A stretch of 64,000 nucleotides of DNA, from the NCBI RefSeq assembly GCF_001431295.2, contig NZ_LKAJ02000001.1:1488001-1552000 (forward strand). The letters are read 5' to 3'. Below, piece after piece: positions 1-9,030 of the stretch (positions are counted from its first letter, which is position 1; each line of letters begins with the position of its first letter). The notes under the pieces are model-generated. The model was given only the letters and a program-made list of their open reading frames with translations. It made no database searches and had not been told where the DNA came from. Source of the stretch: Candidatus Berkiella aquae. Its GTDB lineage: Bacteria > Pseudomonadota > Gammaproteobacteria > Berkiellales > Berkiellaceae. The position numbers were made by a program, and so were the translations under genes.

Positions 1-64
1 GCCTAACTTTGTGCTATGTTAGTTATGTGCACCTTTTTGCAGGACTGTTAATGGGAGACAAATT

Positions 65-586
65 ATGGCATTAACAAAACGTAAAACTAAAGCAAAAACG
101 CGTGTTAAACGCACAACACGCGCTAAGACACGTACAAAGCATTCAACGAAGAAAGGCACTATGCATTCTAAGTTGATGCAAAAACTACGACAAGCAAAAC
201 TCGCTGAAAAACGCGCTATCAAGCAAATCACTGCATTGCTTCGTAAGCACAAATCAACGTTGCTTAAAATGCGCAAAGCACTTAGCACTAAACTTGCGCA
301 AAAAACCAAACAAGCACAAAAGCTACGTTTGCAAATGCAGAAAAAGCATATGCAAGCTATTCGTAAGCTTAAAAAGGAACAAGCCAAAGCTTTAGCGAAG
401 GTAACGGCGACAAGTAAAACCAAAGCTAAAACAAAAGCAAAATCACGGACAAAAGCTAAAACGAAAACAAAAGCGAAATCAAGAGTAGGTGCTACGCGAA
501 AGACTCACAAAGCGGGTCATCGCAAGACTGCTGGTAAAAAAGTAATTCACTTACGTCATTACCGGCACATTCGAAAAGCAGCCTAA
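65..586 (+). CDS. Lysine/alanine-rich basic protein, histone H1-like
   Basis: The 173-residue product is dominated by Lys, Arg, Ala and Thr. Its C-terminal third (about residues 115–145) is built of KTKAK/KAKSRTKA-type repeats like those of eukaryotic histone H1 C-tails and bacterial H1-like proteins. The middle (about residues 35–110) is predicted helical, with regularly spaced Leu and Met. Such proteins normally bind DNA non-specifically and compact the nucleoid; in Coxiella and Chlamydia they go with the condensed developmental form. A GGGAGA ribosome site at 54–59 sits 5 nt before the ATG. DNA binding is inferred from composition only, since no specific fold is visible. Confidence 0.7.
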   Translation: MALTKRKTKAKTRVKRTTRAKTRTKHSTKKGTMHSKLMQKLRQAKLAEKRAIKQITALLRKHKSTLLKMRKALSTKLAQKTKQAQKLRLQMQKKHMQAIRKLKKEQAKALAKVTATSKTKAKTKAKSRTKAKTKTKAKSRVGATRKTHKAGHRKTAGKKVIHLRHYRHIRKAA

Positions 587-604
587 TAGGATATAGGTTT
601 TGAA

Positions 605-640
605 ACCGCTAGTTCAGTAATGCACTAGCGGTATTCTTTA
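605..640 (+). terminator. Hairpin after the histone-like gene
   Basis: A perfect 9-bp stem (605–613 with 624–632) is followed by a T-rich but interrupted tail (ATTCTTTA). It lies 19 bp after the stop codon of the basic protein and just before the next gene, so it is probably a weak intrinsic terminator. Confidence 0.5.
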
Positions 641-654
641 TTAGGGAAATAGTA

Positions 655-1158
655 ATGACAGTCTTTTCAATTGATAAACTGATGCAAGAAACACGGCGAC
701 TGGCAGCAGAATATCGTCAAAATACAGGTCAAATCTTACCCATTGGCGCGGAGCTTGCAAAATATGATGCGGCACGTTTGCTAAAGCTTATTCCTTTACA
801 AAAACCGATTAAAAGTGTCGATTTTATTGGAACGTCAGGCCCTTTAGACAATCAATTGATCCAAGTTAAAAGTCGCGTTATTTTCGATGAAGCAAAATCA
901 GGACACCGAATTGGGCAGTTAAATCTAGGGGGGGGGTGGCATTTTTGTGCACTGGTACTTTATGAAGCCAATTACCAACCATTTGCGATTTATCTGGGTG
1001 CACAATCTGTCATTGCCGAAGCAATGTTGCAAAAGACAAATGCGACACATAATGCTCGCGGACTCATGTCTTTAGCACAATATAAGCGCGTGTCAGAACT
1101 GATTTGGACCATCGAAAATGGCCTTGAATGGGATGCGCTTTGGTCAAATGCGTCTTGA
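655..1158 (+). CDS. Hypothetical protein, DUF6998-like
   Basis: This is a 167-residue soluble protein without signal peptide or membrane segment. The arrangement is an N-terminal helix (LMQETRRLAAEYRQNTG), an AKYDAARLL segment, then LIQVKSR followed by LNLGGGWHFCALVLYE. It recalls DUF6998-type proteins, which have a nuclease-like alpha/beta look with an acidic residue followed by QVK. That resemblance is from memory and moderate. A run of eight G at 930–937 lies inside the gene and keeps frame. The 3' end overlaps the convergent lipase-like gene by 15 nt. Function unknown. Confidence 0.65.
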   Translation: MTVFSIDKLMQETRRLAAEYRQNTGQILPIGAELAKYDAARLLKLIPLQKPIKSVDFIGTSGPLDNQLIQVKSRVIFDEAKSGHRIGQLNLGGGWHFCALVLYEANYQPFAIYLGAQSVIAEAMLQKTNATHNARGLMSLAQYKRVSELIWTIENGLEWDALWSNAS

Positions 1159-2529
1159 TACGGATGCACTGCTTTGAGCTGGTTCATCAGTATTCGTGGG
1201 GGTTGAACGCGTTATCGCTTGCAAAATACTTAATTCGTTGAGTTTAAATAAGGGTGCAGGAATTTTCGGTTTGATCCAGTCTTTTAATCTTTTGGCAGCA
1301 TTGCTGAATAAGGCGACAGGGCTAAAGCAGTTAAGATCGCCCCTTTTATAAGCTTCATAGAGTTCATAAGCACAATATCCATTCTCGCCAAACATGTGAT
1401 AGAGGTAATCTTGTGCGGTTAATGGAATAGAATTCACGACAAATTTAATGGCTTGCGCACCATAGTATGCAGGCATACCAAGATAGGTATAACCTACTTC
1501 ATAAAGCTTGAGCACCTTGGCTTTATTGAGTAACTCGCTCAGCAGGATTTCACGCTCTTGTGGGTCTTTATTGGTATAACGTTGATAGGGATTTAGCACG
1601 TTAATCTCAACCGTACTGATTTCCCCATCCGCTTTATTCAACGTGAAAAAATTAATATTAGAATGTGAGCCCTCAACGCCTTCTTTTGCATCTATAAGCA
1701 TATTGAAAAGTTCATGCCATTGTAGACCATTACGTAAATTGAGATTTTTACGCCAGTTTCCTTCTAAACCTTTATCAATTTTAAGCAATGTAACTCTACA
1801 TATTTCAGGAGGTAGTCGAACTAAACTCATATCTTGGGCAAGCGTTTGGACAATATCACCGCCTACCATGCCAAAGTTGGCTCGCAATTCAATAGGTTTG
1901 CCAATTTCAGCTTGGCACGTAGCAAGATCATCGGTTTCCATCCGAATTTCGGGTGAGACACCGGGATCATTTAAATTAGTCATGGTTAAAGTATCAATAT
2001 GATCAAAATCATTTGTTTGAGCACGTTCTTTCAAAAATGCGTTAACGAATAGTTGACTTGTTGATGAGCCTTGGCTGTGACCACTGACCTGAATTTTCAA
2101 ATTGCTAGCTGTCGTACCATAATGATCTTGTATAGCCTTTTTTACGTAGGCCATGACGGCATCCTTTATTTTTGGAAAGCTATCGCTACTTGGACCCTCG
2201 GACTCTAAATTAATTAAGGCACTGTTCTCATCAATAAAATCAGTACCGCGAAAAACGATTTTGATATTAGGATCATTGCGATCTTTAGGCAGGAGGATAT
2301 AGCCATACATTCCCAATACCATTGGTAATTGTTTAACCACGTGATAGGAATAGGAGCCATCATCATTCAATTGTAAGATTTCTTTGGGATGGGCAAAGCC
2401 TTTCTCGGCTAAATAATAAGACATGCAGCAGGCATAGTGGGCACTGGCAAATTCCAAAATGTGCTTTGGATGTTCTGCATTTTTGCGTGCAATTGCTTCT
2501 AAATTAAGTGTAATGCCGTCTGTTGCCAT
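1144..2529 (-). CDS. Lipase class 3-like alpha/beta hydrolase
   Basis: The product is about 461 residues from the ATG at 2529; the frame extends four codons to a TTG at 2541, and neither start has a clear ribosome site. It carries the class-3 lipase pattern: IKIVFRGTD near residues 90–97, then VSGHSQGSS near 149–156, where the Ser of GHSQG is the expected nucleophile. Asp and His candidates follow (NDPGV near 187; GSHSN near 290). There is no signal peptide. Substrate is unknown; lipid or ester hydrolysis is inferred from the motifs. In a Dot/Icm organism such a cytosolic lipase-like protein is a reasonable effector candidate, but no secretion signal can be shown here. Confidence 0.65.
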   Translation of the reverse strand: MATDGITLNLEAIARKNAEHPKHILEFASAHYACCMSYYLAEKGFAHPKEILQLNDDGSYSYHVVKQLPMVLGMYGYILLPKDRNDPNIKIVFRGTDFIDENSALINLESEGPSSDSFPKIKDAVMAYVKKAIQDHYGTTASNLKIQVSGHSQGSSTSQLFVNAFLKERAQTNDFDHIDTLTMTNLNDPGVSPEIRMETDDLATCQAEIGKPIELRANFGMVGGDIVQTLAQDMSLVRLPPEICRVTLLKIDKGLEGNWRKNLNLRNGLQWHELFNMLIDAKEGVEGSHSNINFFTLNKADGEISTVEINVLNPYQRYTNKDPQEREILLSELLNKAKVLKLYEVGYTYLGMPAYYGAQAIKFVVNSIPLTAQDYLYHMFGENGYCAYELYEAYKRGDLNCFSPVALFSNAAKRLKDWIKPKIPAPLFKLNELSILQAITRSTPTNTDEPAQSSASVSRRI

Positions 2530-2645
2530 GGATAAGCTCAATAAAATTACATTTGTTTGCCAGCTTAATTAGTGAGAAAGGTTATTGATATAATTAAAAG
2601 ATAAATGGCTAGACACTTCTTATAAGCTGACTTAATATCAGCGAC

Positions 2646-3362
2646 ATGAACCCCAAACCCACTTTTTTAGCAATTGATACTTCTACAGAGGCCTGCTCTG
2701 CCGCGATATTGCATGCCAATGGTTGCGTTTGGCGTGATGAAATGACGCCTAAAGCGCATACAACCTTATTAATCCCCATGATTGAAGCATTATTAGCTGA
2801 AACAGGTTTGAAACTGGCTGATATGGCAGCCATCGCGGTAACTCGAGGCCCAGGTAGCTTTACTGGGGTACGAATAGGGGTAGGGATTGCCCAGGGGATT
2901 GGGTTTGGCCTTAACAAGCCGGTTTATGAAATTTCTTCACTTGAGGCATTAGCGGCGCATACCGCTTTTCCAGGTCGCGTTATTGCGGCGATTGATGCCA
3001 GAATGCAAGAAGTTTATACCGCAACCTATTGCCGCCAACATAATGTGATTTCGGTCGAGGGGTGTGAAGTATTATGTTCACCCGCTACGCTGATGGGGCA
3101 TGCTTTACAATATGCTGATGAATCAGCCGTTTTATTAGCAGGAACGGGTTGGGGGGCCTATGAGCCAACTTTTCCTTTACCCGCAGGATGGCAAATCAAA
3201 CCGAACCAATATCCGCATGCAAAAGCGGTTGCTGAATTAGCTTATCAGCAGTGGCTGCAAGGCAAAAAGGGCGTAGGAGCCGATTCACTGCAACCGGTTT
3301 ACTTACGAGATAACGTGGCGGAGAAGTCTAAGAAAGTTAAGTTATTACACATAGACAAGTAA
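2646..3362 (+). CDS. tsaB: tRNA threonylcarbamoyladenosine biosynthesis protein TsaB
   Basis: This 238-residue ASKHA-fold protein begins with the family signature FLAIDTSTEACSAAIL and contains ITRGPGSFTG-type sequence (AVTRGPGSFTGVRIGVG, residues about 63–79). TsaB is the scaffold partner of TsaD and TsaE in making the universal t6A37 modification of ANN-decoding tRNAs in the cytoplasm. Length matches the family (about 230). It is monocistronic and convergent with dapE across a repeat-rich spacer. Confidence 0.93.
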   Translation: MNPKPTFLAIDTSTEACSAAILHANGCVWRDEMTPKAHTTLLIPMIEALLAETGLKLADMAAIAVTRGPGSFTGVRIGVGIAQGIGFGLNKPVYEISSLEALAAHTAFPGRVIAAIDARMQEVYTATYCRQHNVISVEGCEVLCSPATLMGHALQYADESAVLLAGTGWGAYEPTFPLPAGWQIKPNQYPHAKAVAELAYQQWLQGKKGVGADSLQPVYLRDNVAEKSKKVKLLHIDK

Positions 3363-3505
3363 AATCCCCCGCTTGTTTTTTAAACAAGCAGCCCCCTTTT
3401 GACAAAGTGGGCGAATGATTCGCTTTGCTCATCAAATGACGCGAAGCGTCAATTCACCCTCTTTGAATAAAAGAGGGTCACGAACAAAGTGAGTGGGGAG
3501 ATTTT
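3361..3505. repeat. Multi-hairpin intergenic element between tsaB and dapE
   Basis: The ends are imperfect inverted repeats (AAAATCCCCC at 3361 against GGGGAGATTTT at 3495–3505). Inside are perfect hairpins: an 8-bp stem at 3371–3378/3382–3389, a 5-bp stem GACGC/GCGTC at 3438–3450 and an 8-bp stem at 3457–3464/3470–3477. It looks like a dispersed palindromic element and probably also terminates both convergent genes. Confidence 0.55.
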
Positions 3506-4640
3506 AAGAAACAAACAAATTAACCAATATCGCTTCATACAGCGCTGACAGCTGCTCTAACTCATCAATATCAATACACTCATTCACTTGATGAATCGTT
3601 GCGTTGACAGGACCTACTTCGATCACTTGCGTGCCATATTGTGCAAAAAAGCGGCCATCGGAAGTACCCCCTGTAGTAGACAAGAGGGGAGCATAGCCTA
3701 AGGTCTTTTCAATAGTAGTCGCTACCTTGCGAATGAAATCATTATCAGGAGCGGTATAAAACGGTTTACCGCCCAAAATCCAATCAATATGGTATTCACA
3801 ACCGTGTTTTTGCAAAATGCCTTCAACGGTTGCTTGAATATGTTCAGGTGTTGTTTCAGGTGAAAAACGCAAATTAAAATTGGTTTCTAATATCCCGGGA
3901 ATCACATTGGCCGCACCTGTTCCTGCTTGAATATTGGCAAATTGCAGCGAGGAAGGAGGGAAAAATTCAGTGCCTTGATCCCACGTGATTGCAGCAATTT
4001 CTGCTAAAGGAATAAAGGCTTGATGAATAGGGTTCAGTGCGAGCTGAGGGTAAGCCACATGCCCTTGTTTGCCAATGATTTTTAAATAACCGGTTAGTGA
4101 GCCACGCCGTCCTATTTTTGCTGTATCGGCAAGTTTCACGGTACTTGAAGGCTCTCCCACTAAACACCACTCGGGGATCTGTTGGCGCGCTTCTAATATT
4201 TTTAAAATAGCTTGAGTGCCATCTAAAGCAGGGCCTTCTTCATCGCTGGTAATTAAAAAAGCAATGCTGCCAGGGTGTTCTGGATAAAGCTGAATAAATC
4301 GTTCGCAAGCAGTAATCATTGCCGCAATGCTGCTTTTCATATCTGCTGCACCGCGAGCATAGAGTTTATTTTTTTCAATGGTTGGCGTAAAAGGTGGCGT
4401 GCGCCAACTGCTTAAATCACCTGCGGGTACAACATCGGTATGGCCTGCAAAACATAAAGTGGGTTTTTGGGTGCCTCGAATGGCAAATAAATTGCTCACA
4501 TTATTGATAATATGATGTTCAACAGTAAATCCCATTGCCGTTAAGTAGCTTTCAAGAAGCTGTTGGCAGCCTTCATCTTTGGGGGTAACGGAAGGACGTG
4601 ATAATAAATCACAAGCCAGTTCTAAGGTTTTCGATCTCAA
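3504..4640 (-). CDS. dapE: Succinyl-diaminopimelate desuccinylase DapE
   Basis: This 378-residue M20-family zinc hydrolase makes LL-2,6-diaminopimelate from its N-succinyl form for peptidoglycan and lysine synthesis. The metal-site sequences are clear: [12 protein letters not shown] (His and Asp ligands), [11 protein letters not shown] (catalytic Glu), WCLVGEPSS, and a late histidine in TIHQVNE. The start is a TTG at 4640 that overlaps the dapD stop (TTGA), so translation is probably coupled. The N-terminus [15 protein letters not shown] aligns with the family from that point. Length is typical. Confidence 0.95.
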   Translation of the reverse strand: MRSKTLELACDLLSRPSVTPKDEGCQQLLESYLTAMGFTVEHHIINNVSNLFAIRGTQKPTLCFAGHTDVVPAGDLSSWRTPPFTPTIEKNKLYARGAADMKSSIAAMITACERFIQLYPEHPGSIAFLITSDEEGPALDGTQAILKILEARQQIPEWCLVGEPSSTVKLADTAKIGRRGSLTGYLKIIGKQGHVAYPQLALNPIHQAFIPLAEIAAITWDQGTEFFPPSSLQFANIQAGTGAANVIPGILETNFNLRFSPETTPEHIQATVEGILQKHGCEYHIDWILGGKPFYTAPDNDFIRKVATTIEKTLGYAPLLSTTGGTSDGRFFAQYGTQVIEVGPVNATIHQVNECIDIDELEQLSALYEAILVNLFVS

Positions 4641-5482
4641 GCGTCACTCTCAGCTGCATCACGTAAAATACTATTAATACCTACTTTTGCCCGGGTTTTC
4701 GCATCGACCCGTTTTACAATAACGGCACAATAAAGTCCATATTTGCCATTGGCAGCAGGAAGGGTACCTGGTACCACCACGGAATCTTGGGGGACTTTAC
4801 CGTATAAAATAGTGTCATTTTCTCTATCATAAATCCGAGTGCTTTGGCCAATGTAAACACCCATTGAAATCACAGCGCCTTCTTCGACAATCACGCCTTC
4901 CACGATTTCAGAGCGAGCACCAATAAAGCAATGATCTTCGATAATGGTAGGTGATGCTTGTAAAGGCTCTAACACCCCACCAATGCCAACCCCACCGGAT
5001 AGATGAACGTAACGACCAATTTGCGCACAAGAGCCGACGGTGGCCCAGGTATCAATCATCGTTCCTTCGCCCACATAAGCGCCAATATTGACGTAGGATG
5101 GCATTAAAATGGTATTAGGGCCGATATAAGCGCCTTGGCGCACGCAAGCAGGGGGCACAATACGAGAGCCCATTTTGCTAAAGTCCTCTGCGGTGTGCTG
5201 CATAAACTGCATCGGAACTTTATCGTAAAATCGCGTAAAACCACCCTCTATTAGCTGGTTTTCCTGCAAACGAAAATTTAACAAAATAGCTTGTTTTGCA
5301 ACTTGATTGGCTTCCCATTGACCGGGTGCAATGCACGTCGCCGCGCGACATTCGCCACTTTCTAACTGTGCAATAATAAGCGCTATCGCTTGACGTAAAG
5401 CAGGGGAGGCTTGTTGGGGCGTAATAGTTTCACGCGCTGCAAAAGCTTGTTCAATAAGGGTTGTGGCTTCTAATGTGTTCAT
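4637..5482 (-). CDS. dapD: Tetrahydrodipicolinate N-succinyltransferase DapD
   Basis: This 281-residue enzyme catalyses the committing succinyl-CoA-dependent step of the succinylase branch of lysine/DAP synthesis, directly upstream of DapE's reaction. It has the left-handed beta-helix typical of hexapeptide acyltransferases, with highly conserved blocks ([60 protein letters not shown]). dapD-dapE form a two-gene operon with a 4-nt overlap. No strong ribosome site precedes the ATG. Confidence 0.96.
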   Translation of the reverse strand: MNTLEATTLIEQAFAARETITPQQASPALRQAIALIIAQLESGECRAATCIAPGQWEANQVAKQAILLNFRLQENQLIEGGFTRFYDKVPMQFMQHTAEDFSKMGSRIVPPACVRQGAYIGPNTILMPSYVNIGAYVGEGTMIDTWATVGSCAQIGRYVHLSGGVGIGGVLEPLQASPTIIEDHCFIGARSEIVEGVIVEEGAVISMGVYIGQSTRIYDRENDTILYGKVPQDSVVVPGTLPAANGKYGLYCAVIVKRVDAKTRAKVGINSILRDAAESDA

Positions 5483-5663
5483 GACAACAGCATAAAGAGA
5501 TAGGGCATTTTTGTAAATGAAAAAGCAACAATAAAGTTAGCAAACAAATCTAAAAATTTTGTTTCTCGCTGCAAAAAAAAACTGTAAATATTATGACTTG
5601 TTTGCAAAAGATTAAATGAAAATAATGCAATCTCTCGCTAAAAATAAGATAACGGAGATTGAC

Positions 5664-6872
5664 ATGGCTAATTATTATGGATTGCTCGTTGGAATTAATT
5701 ATGTTGGCACATCAAATAAATTAAACGGTTGTGTTGAAGATATTGAAGAAATGGCAAAAATTTTGCAAAAGGGTGGGGTACCTGCAAAAAACATTCAAGT
5801 GTTATCAGATGATTATGAAGGTGTTGCTAATGCACCAACGAAAGATAATATCTTAAATGCGCTAAACAGCTTGGTTGCGAAGGCAAAGCCGGATGACATT
5901 ATCTTCTTCCATTACAGTGGCCATGGCACCAATTCCTTGGGACAACAATTTTTTCGTAAAGTTGAAGGTGAAGCCATTTGCGCCCTCAATAACAGCGAAA
6001 TCGAATTAATAGCCGATTATGAATTGCATAATGTGATAAAAAAATTGGTTCCAGGTGCGCGGTTTGTTTCGGCATTAGATTGTTGCCATTCAGGAGATAT
6101 GTTCAATCTTGAAAATAATTTATACGAGAAAAATGTAACCCATTCTGACAGAGGATTACATCATCCTGTATCGAGCTCATCTAAAGAGTCACAAGTAGAA
6201 ACCGTTACTCCCCAAAAAGAGAAGAAAAAAGCCTCACATGATAAACACGACAAACATAAGCATGTAAAAAAAGAGAAAGAAAAGAAAGGCCATAGTCAAC
6301 ATCATCAAACGCAAACAGAACCTGCAAGTTCTACCGAAGAAAAAGGGTTATTAGAGAATCTTCAGCAGTGGCTTCATCCTTCGTCATCATCGTCTTCAAA
6401 ACCTTCATTATCGGCCAATCTTCATGGTTATGCCGTGGTATTAAGTGGTTGCCTAATGAAGCAAACCTCGGCGGATACCGTCATCTCCGGTCAGGCACAA
6501 GGGGCCTTTACCGCTTGTTTAAGAGCAATGATTGAAAAATATGGTTTTCATAAGATTTTAGATGTTTTCTTAAGTGGTTCAAAAGCGGCCATGAAGCCTT
6601 TAAATGATGAAATGATTGCTTGGTTAAACAGCAGAGGTTATGAGCAACGTCCTGATTTTTCATTTGAAGGACAATTAGCAGCTAAACAAAAGAAAATCAT
6701 GGCACCTGTCACTACAGGCGTTATAACCGAAGAAGAAGCGAAACCATACCTTTTAGGCTTTGCACAATACCTGCGAGATAATGCAGGTCTTCGCCCCGTA
6801 CAAGTTTCACAAGGTGAAACGGCTAGAAATGATGAACAACAACTTCAATTTCCACGAAGAAGAGTTCATTAA
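5664..6872 (+). CDS. Caspase-like cysteine protease (metacaspase, peptidase C14)
   Basis: About 402 residues from the ATG at 5664, chosen because GGAG at 5654–5657 sits 6 nt upstream; the frame is open to an ATG at 5616. The catalytic dyad is visible: His87 in FFHYSGHGT and Cys141 in SALDCCHSGDM. The N-terminus (YYGLLVGINYVG, NGCVEDIEEM) is typical of type I metacaspases, which cut after Arg or Lys. A Lys/His-rich linker (about residues 185–230) and a Ser-rich stretch (about 240–255) interrupt the domain before the VVLSGCLMKQTS and GAFTACL strands. No signal peptide. It may act on the bacterium's own proteins or in a host as an effector; neither can be decided here. Confidence 0.85.
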   Translation: MANYYGLLVGINYVGTSNKLNGCVEDIEEMAKILQKGGVPAKNIQVLSDDYEGVANAPTKDNILNALNSLVAKAKPDDIIFFHYSGHGTNSLGQQFFRKVEGEAICALNNSEIELIADYELHNVIKKLVPGARFVSALDCCHSGDMFNLENNLYEKNVTHSDRGLHHPVSSSSKESQVETVTPQKEKKKASHDKHDKHKHVKKEKEKKGHSQHHQTQTEPASSTEEKGLLENLQQWLHPSSSSSSKPSLSANLHGYAVVLSGCLMKQTSADTVISGQAQGAFTACLRAMIEKYGFHKILDVFLSGSKAAMKPLNDEMIAWLNSRGYEQRPDFSFEGQLAAKQKKIMAPVTTGVITEEEAKPYLLGFAQYLRDNAGLRPVQVSQGETARNDEQQLQFPRRRVH

Positions 6873-6906
6873 ATTGCTTCCCCTTCGCTACGCTCTGGGT
6901 CGCAAT
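6873..6906. repeat. Short inverted-repeat fragment after the metacaspase
   Basis: ATTGC at 6873–6877 and GCAAT at 6902–6906 enclose a GC-richer core (CCCTTCGCTACGCTCTGGG). This is the look of small palindromic repeats scattered between genes in intracellular bacteria. Only one copy is seen here, so the assignment is tentative. Confidence 0.3.
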
Positions 6907-6941
6907 GACGAGAGTATTTTTATTTCACATTCGAGCCGTAT

Positions 6942-6968
6942 AAAAAAAGCGACCACAATCGTGGTCGC
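6942..6968 (-). terminator. Intrinsic terminator of the icmC-icmJ-icmD operon
   Basis: On the minus strand a perfect 8-bp stem GCGACCAC/GTGGTCGC (loop GATT) is followed by seven T (6948–6942). It lies 49 bp after the icmD stop codon, the expected end of the icmC-J-D transcript. Confidence 0.85.
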
Positions 6969-7016
6969 TTGCCTCAACATGAAGGAGAATCTCCTTGGCA
7001 GGTAACCCTGCGTGGT

Positions 7017-7466
7017 TTAACCGCCACTGCTACCTTTACCAAGACTTTCACCACCCGTACCAGTAGCACCTACTGTGTCACCACCCCCTTTCCAAACAGT
7101 AGAACCTGCTGTTTTGATAAGGCTGGGTAAGAACACTAAGCCTGCAGCAATTGCTAATAAAACAATTGGTTGGCTTAAGGATACTTGGGTTGGGTTATCT
7201 TTATGCGCTTTGAGTTTTAACATACCCATTAATGCAAAACCTACCCCTGCGACATAACTTGTTGCAGTGATTAATTTTGCGACCCCGGTCATGCTGGTTG
7301 TTATAGTATCTGCAACATCACCAAGGCTGCCTTCTTGTGAGGAAGTGCCGCCGGCAAACACAATATTTGAAATAAGAAATAGAGCAAGCAACGTTCCGAA
7401 GTATGCACATAGCGTCCACAGTGCATTCGACGAGGACGTACTCGCTTTTACCATGGTCGTTTTCAT
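7017..7466 (-). CDS. icmD: Dot/Icm protein IcmD (DotP)
   Basis: This 149-residue inner-membrane protein has a signal-like N-terminal hydrophobic segment (about residues 18–38) and two more hydrophobic stretches around residues 68–82 and 100–115. The conserved family stretch is LITATSYVAGVGFALMG followed by KLKAHKDNPTQVSLSQPI. IcmD/DotP belongs to the small DotE/DotP/DotV membrane group of the Dot/Icm system. AAGGAG precedes the ATG. It is the last gene of icmC-icmJ-icmD; in Legionella icmD comes before icmJ, so the order is altered. The C-terminus is Gly-rich. Confidence 0.9.
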   Translation of the reverse strand: MKTTMVKASTSSSNALWTLCAYFGTLLALFLISNIVFAGGTSSQEGSLGDVADTITTSMTGVAKLITATSYVAGVGFALMGMLKLKAHKDNPTQVSLSQPIVLLAIAAGLVFLPSLIKTAGSTVWKGGGDTVGATGTGGESLGKGSSGG

Positions 7467-7510
7467 AACGTTTTCTCCTTTATCGAGGTTAGTTTTTAAG
7501 TCAAGTATCT

Positions 7511-8125
7511 TTAAAGAGGAACCTTCGCAAAAACAGTTTTTTTCCAGTAATCAATCTGCACAGAAAATGATTTTCTGGAAGGTAATAACCGTAAGTGCTT
7601 TAGCACCTCATGTTGTAATTCATCCTTGCTAAGTGATGCGTCCAATAAACCTTGGCCAAAGACTCTGGGATCGCTTGAATCTGGGCCGAAGCAATTAATC
7701 ACTTCTTTACTCCTATCCTTTAAACTCATATAAACTGCTTGGAGTTTTCCTTTATAAGCAGATTCTTTATCAAGTGAACAATAAAGCACTCTGCAAAAAT
7801 TATTTAAATCGGCTTGGCTGATTTCAGGAATATGAACAACGTTGCCACCGGTGTTGCTATCTAAACCCACGGAATCAATAAAGAAGCATTGTGCACAAAA
7901 ACAGCATGCAGTCGCTAAATTATCCATTTTGTTGTTTTTATAATTTTGATCAATGTTAATAATTTCTTGAAATTCTTTCGCAAAAAAACCACAAAAACGG
8001 CAAGTATAATTATCACGTTGTAAAATACGCTTTTTTAAAGCGAGAAAGGTATTATTTCGCTTACGAGCTGAATAAAGCCGCCATGCACCACGTTGTGCGC
8101 CTAATGTAATGGGTAATAGCTCCAT
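7511..8125 (-). CDS. icmJ: Dot/Icm coupling-complex protein IcmJ (DotN)
   Basis: This 204-residue soluble protein opens with LPITLGAQRGAWRLYSARKR, as DotN does. It has an HNH-like zinc site: CRFCGFF around residues 42–48 and CCFCAQC around 73–79, with RDNYTC between helix and knuckle. In Legionella DotN binds the C-terminal tail of the coupling ATPase DotL and is needed for effector recruitment. The ATG directly follows the icmC stop (TAAATG), indicating translational coupling. Length matches the family (about 208). Confidence 0.93.
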   Translation of the reverse strand: MELLPITLGAQRGAWRLYSARKRNNTFLALKKRILQRDNYTCRFCGFFAKEFQEIINIDQNYKNNKMDNLATACCFCAQCFFIDSVGLDSNTGGNVVHIPEISQADLNNFCRVLYCSLDKESAYKGKLQAVYMSLKDRSKEVINCFGPDSSDPRVFGQGLLDASLSKDELQHEVLKHLRLLPSRKSFSVQIDYWKKTVFAKVPL

Positions 8126-8680
8126 TTATGTACCGCCCGTATAGCCTAATGTCGTTGCTAGCAAGTTGAATGTGTCTACAATATTGACTAAGAAAATACC
8201 GCCAATCACGTGAATAAGCCCTTTACCAAGGCTACCTGGTTGCGCACCAGAGTGCCCCATTTTCGATAAAATGACCCAACCTCTTACAAATGCGATTAAT
8301 CCAATCAAATACATGTATTTAATGACAACATCTTTAATGGCGTCCCATTTCTCAAAGCCCGACAAACCTGAATAGGAAATCAGATCTTGCGTACCACTAA
8401 TATCGCCGGTTCCAAAAACAGTTGTTAAAGAGGCTCTCAATGTGCTTGGAAAATAGATTAATAAAGCGCCAACCATGATAAATACAAATGGGCCCGCAAT
8501 TTCACCTTTTTGCGCGGAACTTAGCGTTTGGGTTGCAAAAATGCGATACATCATAACCCCTCTCACAAACAATGTGAGACCGATAATGTACGATAAAGCT
8601 TTAACCAGAGTTTCTATACTGCCAAAGGCGGCAGATAGATTGCTCAAAGCTATGTCGATACTAAATGCCGATGCGTCCAT
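8126..8680 (-). CDS. icmC: Dot/Icm inner-membrane protein IcmC (DotE)
   Basis: This 184-residue protein has four predicted membrane helices (about residues 28–46, 66–83, 122–140 and 155–172). The motifs LTLFVRGVMMYRIFATQTLSS and LIGLIAFVRGWVILSKMGH show the two-fold FVRG repeat of the IcmC/DotE family. It is first in the icmC-icmJ-icmD operon and diverges from the ABC transporter across a 350-bp spacer. The protein is a Dot/Icm inner-membrane component whose exact role is unknown. Confidence 0.92.
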   Translation of the reverse strand: MDASAFSIDIALSNLSAAFGSIETLVKALSYIIGLTLFVRGVMMYRIFATQTLSSAQKGEIAGPFVFIMVGALLIYFPSTLRASLTTVFGTGDISGTQDLISYSGLSGFEKWDAIKDVVIKYMYLIGLIAFVRGWVILSKMGHSGAQPGSLGKGLIHVIGGIFLVNIVDTFNLLATTLGYTGGT

Positions 8681-9030
8681 TTAAATCACCTACCTTACCT
8701 ATATAAGTTTAACACCAAACTTACATCAATTATCATCACGCCATCTCCTTATTTTTACAAGTGCCACTGATTGTGAGCTGTCTTTTTAACGATTTTGACT
8801 AAGGGGTATGCGCAAAGTTCCACTTTTTACCGTTCATTTTGATGTTGTTTGTTAATAGTTAAAGGGGTAATTCGTTATAGGTTAATAGGTTGATGTATAA
8901 AATAAAAAAGAGCGCAGAATATACACTATTTATTAAAAAAAGCGTAATATCCTGATGCTGTTTAAGTTGACAACTACAGGGTTTGTTATTATGGTAGCTA
9001 TCTTCCAAAATAATTGATATGAAGTGATTT
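8681..9030. other. AT-rich divergent intergenic region
   Basis: These 350 bp separate the starts of icmC (minus) and the ABC transporter (plus). No ORF or RNA gene is apparent. The DNA is AT-rich with A/T runs (AAAATAAAAAAG near 8897–8910) and must hold the promoters of both operons; one candidate for the plus side is listed separately. Confidence 0.6.
8967..8995 (+). promoter_or_regulatory. Candidate sigma70 promoter of the ABC transporter gene
   Basis: A perfect -35 hexamer TTGACA (8967–8972) is followed by a 17-bp spacer and TATGGT (8990–8995), which matches the -10 consensus at four of six positions. The start codon lies 36 bp downstream. Confidence 0.45.

Noticed and set aside
930-937. 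Run of eight G as a phase-variable frameshift site
   Set aside because: The gene is in frame as it stands and continues to a sensible C-terminus; variation among cells cannot be seen from one sequence.
6760-7005. 81-codon frame overlapping the metacaspase end
   Set aside because: It runs through a repeat and the terminator of the icmC-J-D operon, and no ribosome site or recognisable product is seen.
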